This document shows, in pieces, positions 1-5,208 of a DNA stretch of 5,931 nt (position 1 is the stretch's first letter; every line of letters starts with the position of its first letter). The stretch is from an uncultured Veillonella sp. (GTDB lineage: Bacteria > Bacillota > Negativicutes > Veillonellales > Veillonellaceae), in the NCBI GenBank assembly GCA_900766125.1, contig CAAFUD010000048.1:1-5931 (forward strand), written 5' to 3'. A program made the translations under genes and the position numbers. The notes under the pieces are model-generated. The model made no database searches and was not told where the DNA came from. It was given only the letters and a program-made list of their open reading frames with translations.

Positions 1-21
1 AGACGTGTGCTCTTCCGATCT
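1..21 (+). other. Illumina adapter remnant (not genomic)
   Basis: The first 21 bases match the 3' end of the standard Illumina TruSeq read-2 adapter, including the hallmark GTGCTCTTCCGATCT at 7-21. This is library-preparation sequence left on the end of an assembled contig. It happens to supply an in-frame GTG at 7 that opens the first reading frame, so any protein starting there has about five artificial residues. Genomic sequence begins at about base 22. Confidence 0.96.
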
Positions 22-324
22 TCATTTGATGAAAAATATGAATATATGAAAAAACATAGAATTTTTGGTAGCCTAACAAAGTATTTATCTATAATCTCCA
101 TTATAAGTTTAGTGGTATTAAATCTTAAATTTTTAATGGATAAAGATTATAAATTTATAGTAGATTATGGCAGTATTTGGTTGATTTTCTTCTTTTTTAC
201 AATACTCACGGGGTTTTGTCAAAAAAGAGATAGTATATATTTTAAAGAGGGCCTTATTGCAGCGTTTTCTACATTATGGGGGATTATCGTGTTTGCTTAT
301 GCGTTTAGAAAAGTCCTTTTTTAA
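22..324 (+). CDS. Hypothetical three-helix membrane protein, 5' end uncertain or truncated
   Basis: I do not recognise this family. The frame is open from the end of the adapter to a TAA at 322-324. An internal ATG at 46 would give a 92-residue protein beginning MKKHRIFG, but no Shine-Dalgarno precedes it in the 24 bases available, so the gene may equally be cut by the contig end. Counting from that Met, three hydrophobic stretches are visible at about residues 10-30 (SIISIISLVVLNLKFL), 45-60 (IWLIFFFFTILTGFC) and 72-88 (IAAFSTLWGIIVFAYAF). Short charged loops (KDYK, QKRDS) separate them and the N-terminus is basic. This predicts a small integral membrane protein. It is clearly more AT-rich than the his genes, and a terminator separates it from them, so it is probably not part of their pathway. 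Confidence 0.6.
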   Translation, partial: SFDEKYEYMKKHRIFGSLTKYLSIISIISLVVLNLKFLMDKDYKFIVDYGSIWLIFFFFTILTGFCQKRDSIYFKEGLIAAFSTLWGIIVFAYAFRKVLF

Positions 325-389
325 ATAGAAAATATATATTGTTTTACTATATTAGACTAATGATATGGAATTCTTTAAGAAACCATAGC

Positions 390-419
390 AAAGGGACACC
401 TCGAAGGAGGTGCCCCTTT
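390..419 (+). terminator. Intrinsic terminator after the membrane-protein gene
   Basis: A 13-bp stem (arms 390-402 and 407-419) with a GAAG tetraloop and a single A-C mismatch at 396/413 starts 65 bases after the upstream stop codon. The 3' arm ends CCCCTTT and is followed by a T-rich but interrupted stretch (AGTTATT). The strong GC core and tight loop fit a rho-independent terminator for the upstream gene. The U-tract is imperfect. The minus-strand side lacks a T run, so termination is mainly expected for + strand transcripts. Confidence 0.75.
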
Positions 420-447
420 AGTTATTAATAAGGATAACTACACTTTA

Positions 448-475
448 TTAACAGGGAAATTCTTTATGCTATACT
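448..475 (+). promoter_or_regulatory. Candidate upstream promoter (extended -10)
   Basis: TTAACA (448-453) lies 16 bases before TATACT (470-475). The -10 is preceded by TGC, giving the extended -10 form TGnTATACT. Each hexamer matches the housekeeping consensus at 5 of 6 positions. It lies just after the terminator and points towards hisZG. A transcript from here would pass through the 570-603 hairpin before reaching the genes. The match is by eye in AT-rich DNA, where chance hits are common. Confidence 0.4.
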
Positions 476-569
476 TTAAACTGTGTTAATATGATAAAAT
501 AAACAGTATAAATACTTTAACAACTAGGTTTATTACCTATAATGCCCCATAATTAAATTTGAGTAATAC

Positions 570-603
570 TAACGGTTCTATTGACAATTCTATAGAACCG
601 TTA
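570..603. repeat. 34-bp palindrome overlapping a -35 box: operator or attenuator hairpin
   Basis: Perfect 12-bp arms, TAACGGTTCTAT (570-581) and ATAGAACCGTTA (592-603), flank a 10-base centre. The -35 hexamer TTGACA (581-586) sits at the centre, and the candidate -10 begins next to the right arm. A repressor bound here would block RNA polymerase directly. Histidine genes in Firmicutes are known to be controlled either by T-box RNAs or by a HisR/YerC (TrpR-superfamily) repressor. No T-box is visible, so a protein operator is my preferred reading. The alternative is an RNA hairpin acting on transcripts from the promoter at 448-475, but the following sequence (TATTATAATTT) is only loosely T-rich. 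Confidence 0.7.
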
Positions 604-609
604 TATTAT
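581..609 (+). promoter_or_regulatory. Candidate main promoter of the his operon
   Basis: A perfect -35 TTGACA (581-586) is followed after 17 bases by TATTAT (604-609), 5 of 6 to consensus. A perfect TATAAT also occurs at 607-612 but with a less favourable 20-base spacing. Transcription would start near 615-620, about 180 nt before the hisZG start codon. The -35 lies inside the 570-603 palindrome, which implies repression at this site. Confidence 0.6.
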
Positions 610-616
610 AATTTCA

Positions 617-631
617 TACTTTAATAAAGTA
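617..631. repeat. 15-bp palindrome at the predicted transcription start
   Basis: TACTTTA (617-623) and TAAAGTA (625-631) form perfect 7-bp arms around a single A. It lies at or just after the predicted start point of the 581-609 promoter, a usual position for an operator. The arm plus one base (TACTTTAA) also occurs at 472-479 and 513-520 without a partner arm. All-A/T-rich palindromes of this size can occur by chance here, so the role is unproven. Confidence 0.35.
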
Positions 632-783
632 AAGCGATAAAATAGAAAAGTATCGATATAGGTAAATTTTTTCTCATAACAATTTGAATAGCTAGATGAC
701 TTAAACCGTCATATAACTTAAATGGTTAATACAGATGACATATAGCATTCAAAAACATGAGAAATGATATAGATCAAATAATA

Positions 784-790
784 GAAAGGA
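784..790 (+). promoter_or_regulatory. Ribosome-binding site that fixes the hisZG start at 799
   Basis: GAAAGGA (784-790) ends 8 bases before the ATG at 799, a normal spacing. It overlaps the in-frame ATG at 790, ruling that one out. The longer in-frame candidate at 757 is preceded by AGCATTCAAAAAC, with no Shine-Dalgarno. The start is therefore placed at 799. Confidence 0.8.
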
Positions 791-798
791 TGTTTACG

Positions 799-2400
799 AT
801 GGTACAGCAGCAATTACCTACGGGGTTCTGTGATGATATAGGGGCCGTAGCAGAGCGCAAGGATGATGTGAGCCAATATGTGCTCGGTTTATGTCGTAGC
901 CGCCAGTACACTAAGATCTCTACACCTCTTGTAGAGTACAAGGATGTATTCAATGGCTATGCCATGGGGCGCGGTCAGCATATGTACGAGTTCATGGATA
1001 GTTCTGACGCGTCCGTCGTAATTCGTCCTGATTTGACCATGCCAATCGGTCGTTTCTTGGCCACTACTAATATTGAATTGCCTCGCACGTTCTACTATTT
1101 AGGCGATGTGTTCATGAAAAATAAAAAGCACCGTGGTGATGTGAATCAAGTAACGCAAGGCGGCATCGAGATGGTAGGCTATGAAGGCATTGAAGCAGAG
1201 CAAGAATGCTTTGCCATCATCAAAGAGGTAAACGAAACGCAGCTTGGTAATAACTTATTGCTTGAGATTGGGGATGCTCGCTTCTCTCGTACTATCACCG
1301 ATGCGCTAGGCCTTAGTGATGTGGAACGAACAGAGCTATTAGATGCTTTGTTTACTAAATATTTACCTCGTTACAACGAGTTGATTTCCGATTTTAAAAA
1401 TAGTGCGTTATATCCATTCTTGACTGTATGGCCTCGCTTGTTTGGCACGGTCCGAGATATTAAGGATGAGCTTAATCAAATCATCTTGCCTGCAGCAGCA
1501 CAGCGTATTTTAGACAATCTCGTAGATATGGCCAACCAAGTGGCTCAAACAGGCCAACAGGTTCGCATTGATGTGTCTACAGAACCGCTTCAATCCTACT
1601 ATACAGGCCTCACCTTTAGAGGCTATGTGGATGGTGTATCTCAATACATCGTCAGCGGTGGCCGTTATGATGGCTTGTTATCTAGCTTTGATGGTACGCC
1701 GATGCCTGCGGTGGGAATGGCTTTTAATATTGATGTGTTGACAGATGTTACCTTGAATGGTGAAAGCAACAATCAAGATAATGGCAAATTGCGTATCGCT
1801 CTTACAAAGGGCCGTGTAGAGAAGGATTTTATTCCTCTTTTAGAAGCTTGTGGCATCGATTGTGAGCCGTTACGGAACAAGGCGCGTAAGCTTATCATTC
1901 CATTGGGTGATGCCATTGAGGTAATCCTCGCTAAAGGACCAGATGTAACAACATATTTGAAGAATGGCGTTGTAGACCTTGGCATCGTTGGTAGTGATGT
2001 ACTAGATGAACAAGATGATACGAGCTATGAAATGCTTGATCTACAAACGGGCAAATGCCAATTTATCTTGGCGTCTCTAGCAGGCTATAACCCTAAAGAA
2101 GGGCGCCGTCAACGAATTGGTACGAAATATCCGACCATTACGAAACAGTACTTTGGAGCGCAAGATGTGGAAATCATCAAAATTGAAGGCTCCGTTGAGT
2201 TAGCACCTCTCGTAGGACTTGCAGATGCCATCGTAGATATTACAGAAACGGGTACAACGTTGCGTGAGAATAACTTAGAAATCTTTGACTGGTTACAAAA
2301 GATTTCTACTCGCTTAGTAGCTAATCCATTAGCGTTGAAACAAAAGCGTAATACCATTTTTAAACTTATAGACCAGCTTTCAGAAGCCATTAATAAATAA
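799..2400 (+). CDS. hisZG: HisZ-HisG fusion: ATP phosphoribosyltransferase, regulatory plus short-form catalytic subunit
   Basis: This protein catalyses step 1 of histidine synthesis, ATP + PRPP to phosphoribosyl-ATP, in the cytoplasm, with feedback by histidine. Residues 1 to about 320 are HisZ, a class II histidyl-tRNA-synthetase paralogue. It shows the opening LPTGFCDD, a motif-2-like segment (YYLGDVFMKN, about 99-108) whose usual Arg after VF is Met, the histidine-site segments QSYYTGLTF and SGGRYDGL (about 286-293), and no anticodon-binding domain. A polar linker (NGESNNQDNGK, about 320-330) leads into a complete HisG-short domain: LRIALTKGR (331-339), then VILAKGPDV, VDLGIVGSDVL, ELAPLVGLADAIVDI, and the PRPP loop ETGTTLREN (483-491). 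Both halves are of normal length and the frame is unbroken. In most species these are separate genes whose products form a hetero-octamer; fusion fixes a 1:1 ratio. The start at 799 is chosen from the ribosome-binding site; an extension to 757 is unlikely. Confidence 0.95.
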   Translation: MVQQQLPTGFCDDIGAVAERKDDVSQYVLGLCRSRQYTKISTPLVEYKDVFNGYAMGRGQHMYEFMDSSDASVVIRPDLTMPIGRFLATTNIELPRTFYYLGDVFMKNKKHRGDVNQVTQGGIEMVGYEGIEAEQECFAIIKEVNETQLGNNLLLEIGDARFSRTITDALGLSDVERTELLDALFTKYLPRYNELISDFKNSALYPFLTVWPRLFGTVRDIKDELNQIILPAAAQRILDNLVDMANQVAQTGQQVRIDVSTEPLQSYYTGLTFRGYVDGVSQYIVSGGRYDGLLSSFDGTPMPAVGMAFNIDVLTDVTLNGESNNQDNGKLRIALTKGRVEKDFIPLLEACGIDCEPLRNKARKLIIPLGDAIEVILAKGPDVTTYLKNGVVDLGIVGSDVLDEQDDTSYEMLDLQTGKCQFILASLAGYNPKEGRRQRIGTKYPTITKQYFGAQDVEIIKIEGSVELAPLVGLADAIVDITETGTTLRENNLEIFDWLQKISTRLVANPLALKQKRNTIFKLIDQLSEAINK

Positions 2401-2447
2401 GAGATAGAACTAATAGTGCGAATAGCATATAGGAAGAAGGATAAGAC

Positions 2448-3725
2448 ATGAAAATTTATAAGGAATCATTAGATACGATGCTTGGTATCGTACGAAATTA
2501 CACTCAACAAACTACAGACATGGAAATTGAACGGTGCGTATACGATATCATCGACGATGTGCGCACCAATGGTGATGCGGCTTTAAAGGCATACTCTGAA
2601 AAATTTGATGGCGTATCCATCGAAGACTTCAAGGTGCCTCAAGAGGAAATCGACGCTGCTTATGAGTCCTTATCTGATGATTTGAAAGCTGCTTTATTAA
2701 AGGCAAAGGCTAATATTACAGAGTTCCACAGCCGTGAAATTGAGCAAGGCTTTGTAGACATGGATACACCGGGCATCATCCGTGGACAAAAGGTTATTCC
2801 ATTGGCTCGCGTTGGCCTTTATGTTCCTGGCGGCACAGCGGCTTACCCTTCTACTATTATCATGACTGCGTTGCCAGCTAAAATTGCAGGTGTTAAAGAA
2901 ATCGTTATGGTTACACCTCCTCAAAAGGATGGTATCAATCCTGCTGTATTGGGCGCTGCAAAACTTGCTGGTGTTGATGCAGTATACCAAGTTGGCGGTG
3001 CTCAAGGTGTAGCGGCTCTTGCGTATGGTACGGAAAGCATTCCAAAGGTTGATAAAATCGTAGGCCCTGGCAACATTTACGTTGCTACAGCAAAACGCCA
3101 AGTGTTCGGCCAAGTTGACATCGATATGATTGCAGGTCCTAGTGAAATCGGTGTTATCGCTGACGATAGTGCTAATACAGTACACCTTGCAGCAGATCTT
3201 TTGTCCCAAGCGGAACATGATCCTCGGGCGCGTGCTATCATGGTTACTACTAGTGAAAGCCTAGCAAATGCCGTATCTGATGAGGTAGAACGCCAATTAA
3301 AATTGTTACCTCGTGAAAGCATCGCTCGTCCAGCTATTGAAAATAACAGTTATATTGCTGTTATGGATAGCGTTGAAGACATGTTTACAGTCATGAACGA
3401 AGTAGCACCAGAGCATTTAGAAATCCAATTACCAGATCCAATGGGCTACATGAGCCTCGTTCAAAATGCAGGATCCGTATTCCTCGGTGCCTATGCATCT
3501 GAGCCATTGGGCGACTACGTAGGTGGTACAAATCACGTATTGCCAACAAGTGGTACAGCACGTTTCTCCTCTCCACTTGGTGTATATGATTTCGTGAAAC
3601 GTACATCCTTTACACAATTTACAAAAGAACGGTTAGAGGAAGTAGCAACACACATTACTACATTAGCTCGTACAGAAGGCCTTGAAGCACATGCGCGCGC
3701 TATCGAAGTACGTTTTGAAAAATAG
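2448..3725 (+). CDS. hisD: Histidinol dehydrogenase
   Basis: HisD carries out the last two steps, oxidising L-histidinol to L-histidine through histidinal with two NAD+. It is a cytoplasmic, zinc-dependent homodimer. The 425-residue length is typical. The family signature runs from IDMIAGPSEIGV (225-236) through LAADLLSQAEHDPRA (247-261). By position, the expected zinc ligands are Gln254, His257, Asp356 (LGDYVGGTNH) and His415 (EAHARA), and the catalytic pair is Glu322-His323 (APEHLEI). The N-terminal binding segments VPGGTAAYPST and VGGAQGVAALAYGT are intact. The start is supported by GAAGGA at 2436-2441, six bases before the ATG. It lies 47 bp after hisZG with no terminator between, so co-transcription is expected. 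Nothing looks damaged. Confidence 0.97.
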   Translation: MKIYKESLDTMLGIVRNYTQQTTDMEIERCVYDIIDDVRTNGDAALKAYSEKFDGVSIEDFKVPQEEIDAAYESLSDDLKAALLKAKANITEFHSREIEQGFVDMDTPGIIRGQKVIPLARVGLYVPGGTAAYPSTIIMTALPAKIAGVKEIVMVTPPQKDGINPAVLGAAKLAGVDAVYQVGGAQGVAALAYGTESIPKVDKIVGPGNIYVATAKRQVFGQVDIDMIAGPSEIGVIADDSANTVHLAADLLSQAEHDPRARAIMVTTSESLANAVSDEVERQLKLLPRESIARPAIENNSYIAVMDSVEDMFTVMNEVAPEHLEIQLPDPMGYMSLVQNAGSVFLGAYASEPLGDYVGGTNHVLPTSGTARFSSPLGVYDFVKRTSFTQFTKERLEEVATHITTLARTEGLEAHARAIEVRFEK

Positions 3726-3844
3726 TTATAAAGAATAGTTATAAAGAATAGTAGAAAATAGAGTTGGCAGCTATATTTATATACATATTTAAAATATAGA
3801 TTGAATACTAGATTATAAAATAGATTTGAGGTATAGAGGTCGTT
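3721..3844 (+). repeat. AT-rich hisD-hisB spacer with short periodic repeats
   Basis: This spacer is longer than any other inside the operon (119 bp against 47, 26 and 27). It begins with a perfect 13-bp tandem repeat, AATAGTTATAAAG at 3721-3733 and 3734-3746, with a third partial copy (AATAGT) at 3747. The first copy contains the hisD stop codon. Further on, TAGATT recurs at 3797, 3809 and 3821, exactly 12 bases apart, followed by TAGAGG at 3834, where the hisB ribosome-binding site lies. A weak promoter-like pair, TTGGCA (3764-3769) with TATTTA (3786-3791), is present but unconvincing. No terminator hairpin is seen. Confidence 0.7.
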
Positions 3845-4435
3845 ATGATACGCACAGGTACGGTGCAACGCACCACTCAAGAAACAGATATTAAAGTAGA
3901 ACTTACCCTTGATGGGGCGCAAACGAGCTCTATCTCCACAGGCATTGGCTTTTTTGACCACATGTTGACACTGCTGGCGAAACATGGGCGCTTTGGTCTC
4001 GTGGTAGAGGCAAAGGGTGATACCTATGTAGATGCTCACCACACTGTGGAGGATATCGGATTGGCTTTAGGGCAGGCCTTGGTGAAAGCCCTTGGCGATA
4101 AGGCTGGCATCGAGCGTTACGGTGATGCGTGGGTTCCTATGGACGAAGCTTTAACGCAAGTTGTGATTGACTTGAGCGGTCGTCCGTACCTCGTATTCCA
4201 AGGTGAATGGAGCACTCCTGTTCTAGGTGGTAACTTTGAAACCGAACTAGTAGAGGACTTCTTCCAAGCTCTTGCTATGAGTGCTGCTATGAATTTACAT
4301 GTTCGCAATTTATATGGTCGTAATACACATCACATCATTGAAAGTATGTTTAAGGCTACAGGTCGTGCATTGCGCAAGGCCGTTACGATTAACCCAGATA
4401 TTCAAGGGGTAAATTCCACAAAGGGCGTTATTTAA
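3845..4435 (+). CDS. hisB: Imidazoleglycerol-phosphate dehydratase
   Basis: HisB dehydrates imidazole glycerol phosphate to imidazole acetol phosphate (step 6). It is a cytoplasmic, manganese-dependent enzyme that forms a 24-mer in known members. At 196 residues it is the monofunctional form, without the N-terminal histidinol-phosphatase domain found in enterobacteria, so that phosphatase must be encoded elsewhere. Metal-binding motifs are present in order: GFFDHML (35-41), DAHHTVEDIG (63-72), and HHIIESMFKA (162-171). The C-terminus ends STKGVI, as is usual. The start is supported by GAGG at 3836-3839, five bases before the ATG, and by the normal N-terminus (IRTGTVQRTTQETDI). It follows the repeat-filled hisD spacer. 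Confidence 0.97.
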   Translation: MIRTGTVQRTTQETDIKVELTLDGAQTSSISTGIGFFDHMLTLLAKHGRFGLVVEAKGDTYVDAHHTVEDIGLALGQALVKALGDKAGIERYGDAWVPMDEALTQVVIDLSGRPYLVFQGEWSTPVLGGNFETELVEDFFQALAMSAAMNLHVRNLYGRNTHHIIESMFKATGRALRKAVTINPDIQGVNSTKGVI

Positions 4436-4449
4436 TATAGTCATTGAAT

Positions 4450-4456
4450 AAAGGAG
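4450..4456 (+). promoter_or_regulatory. Ribosome-binding site that fixes the hisA start at 4462
   Basis: AAAGGAG (4450-4456) is a near-perfect Shine-Dalgarno five bases before the ATG at 4462. The frame can be extended upstream to a TTG at 4444, but this would place the ribosome-binding site inside the gene and add residues (NKGEP) not normal for HisA, which usually begins right at the first beta strand. Confidence 0.85.
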
Positions 4457-4461
4457 AACCT

Positions 4462-5181
4462 ATGATTTTTCCAGCTATAGATTTACAAGATGGTCGCAGC
4501 GTTCGCCTCTATAAAGGTGACTTTGCACAGGAAACGGTAATCAATCCTGATCCAGTAGACCAAGCAAAACAATATGAAGAGGCTAAGGTTGGGGCCCTAC
4601 ACCTCGTCGATTTAGACGGTGCTAAGGCGGGCAAACCTGTTAACATAGACACTGTAAAAGCAGTGCGTGAAGCTTTCACAGGTATTCTTGAAATCGGTGG
4701 AGGCATTCGAGATAAAGCGGCTGTTGACCTCTATTTAGGTTTAGGTGTAGACCGCGTTATCTTAGGCTCCGTAGCACTCAAAAATCCAGAGCTTACCAAA
4801 CAAGTGATTGCAGAATACGGTGCAGAGCGCATTGTCATCGGCGTAGATGGTAAAAACGGTAAGGTCGCTGCTGAAGGTTGGCTCGATCAATCTGATGTAC
4901 CTATGACCGATTTGATTGGCGCCATGGTTGAAGGCGGCGCAAAGTACTTCATCGTTACCGATGTGGACCGCGATGGTACCATGCAAGGCGCTAACGAGGA
5001 CTTGCTTGGTAATTTGCAAAAAGAATTCCCTACAGCGCGCATTGTTGCGTCTGGGGGCGTTCGTAATTTAGAAGATATTAAATCCCTTGAAGCCAAAGGC
5101 GTTATGGATAGCATCGTTGGTAAGGCTTTGTATGAAGGAACGATTACATTAGAGGAAATTGCCGGGTACAATCAACGGTAA
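4462..5181 (+). CDS. hisA: ProFAR isomerase (phosphoribosylformimino-5-aminoimidazole carboxamide ribotide isomerase)
   Basis: HisA performs an Amadori rearrangement, converting ProFAR to PRFAR (step 4), the substrate of HisF. The 239-residue protein is a single (beta/alpha)8 barrel of normal length. It begins MIFPAIDLQDGRSVRLYKGDF, with catalytic Asp7 in AIDLQDG. The second catalytic Asp is Asp129 in GVDGKNG, and the conserved Thr166 lies in TDVDRDGT. The two phosphate-gripping loops, GGGIR (79-83) and ASGGVR (196-201), sit in matching halves, reflecting the known half-barrel duplication shared with HisF. It starts 26 bp after hisB. In many operons hisH occupies this slot, but here there is no room for it and no remnant. 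Confidence 0.96.
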   Translation: MIFPAIDLQDGRSVRLYKGDFAQETVINPDPVDQAKQYEEAKVGALHLVDLDGAKAGKPVNIDTVKAVREAFTGILEIGGGIRDKAAVDLYLGLGVDRVILGSVALKNPELTKQVIAEYGAERIVIGVDGKNGKVAAEGWLDQSDVPMTDLIGAMVEGGAKYFIVTDVDRDGTMQGANEDLLGNLQKEFPTARIVASGGVRNLEDIKSLEAKGVMDSIVGKALYEGTITLEEIAGYNQR

Positions 5182-5208
5182 CTTGAACACTTAGTGGGGA
5201 GTAGAATT

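Larger units (their letters stand above)
420..798 (+). other. Non-coding control region of the his operon (contents summarised)
   Basis: This AT-rich stretch of about 380 bases has no credible gene on either strand. It holds two candidate promoters (448-475 and 581-609), a long palindrome (570-603), a short palindrome (617-631), a small hairpin TAGGT/ACCTA (525-539), a T6 run (667-672), twin AGATGAC copies near 694 and 733, and the hisZG ribosome-binding site. Very short ATG frames exist, for example at 364, 466, 542 and 723, but none contains a run of histidine codons. I see no T-box consensus (AGGGTGG-type) sequence. A transcript from the second promoter would have a leader of roughly 180 nt. 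Confidence 0.7.

Noticed and set aside
420..798. T-box riboswitch or histidine leader-peptide attenuator for the his operon
   Set aside because: No T-box consensus like AGGGTGG was found before a terminator, and the short ATG frames (364, 466, 542, 723) have at most one histidine codon, with no convincing ribosome-binding sites.
1780..1791. A single-base sequencing error joining separate hisZ and hisG
   Set aside because: An ATG at 1781 is one base out of the HisG frame, so an extra base could create an unfused start. But no ribosome-binding site precedes it, and the HisZ frame would then run on about 25 codons into hisG before stopping. A true fusion is simpler, though read support should be checked.
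2697..3218. A 173-codon minus-strand open frame inside hisD
   Set aside because: It lies wholly opposite an intact hisD, has no recognisable domains and is rich in Cys, Asn and Arg, as expected from the complement of a coding frame. It is a shadow.
3764..3791. Internal promoter before hisB
   Set aside because: TTGGCA and TATTTA are weak matches in very AT-rich DNA; the evidence is too thin to list as a promoter.
3533..4042. A 169-codon minus-strand open frame spanning the hisD-hisB spacer
   Set aside because: It overlaps the ends of two well-supported genes, and its middle is the translation of AT-rich repeats (Tyr/Phe/Leu/Asn-rich). No start signal or domain supports it.
4444..4461. TTG start for a six-residue-longer HisA
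   Set aside because: The Shine-Dalgarno AAAGGAG lies inside this extension and is correctly spaced only for the ATG at 4462.
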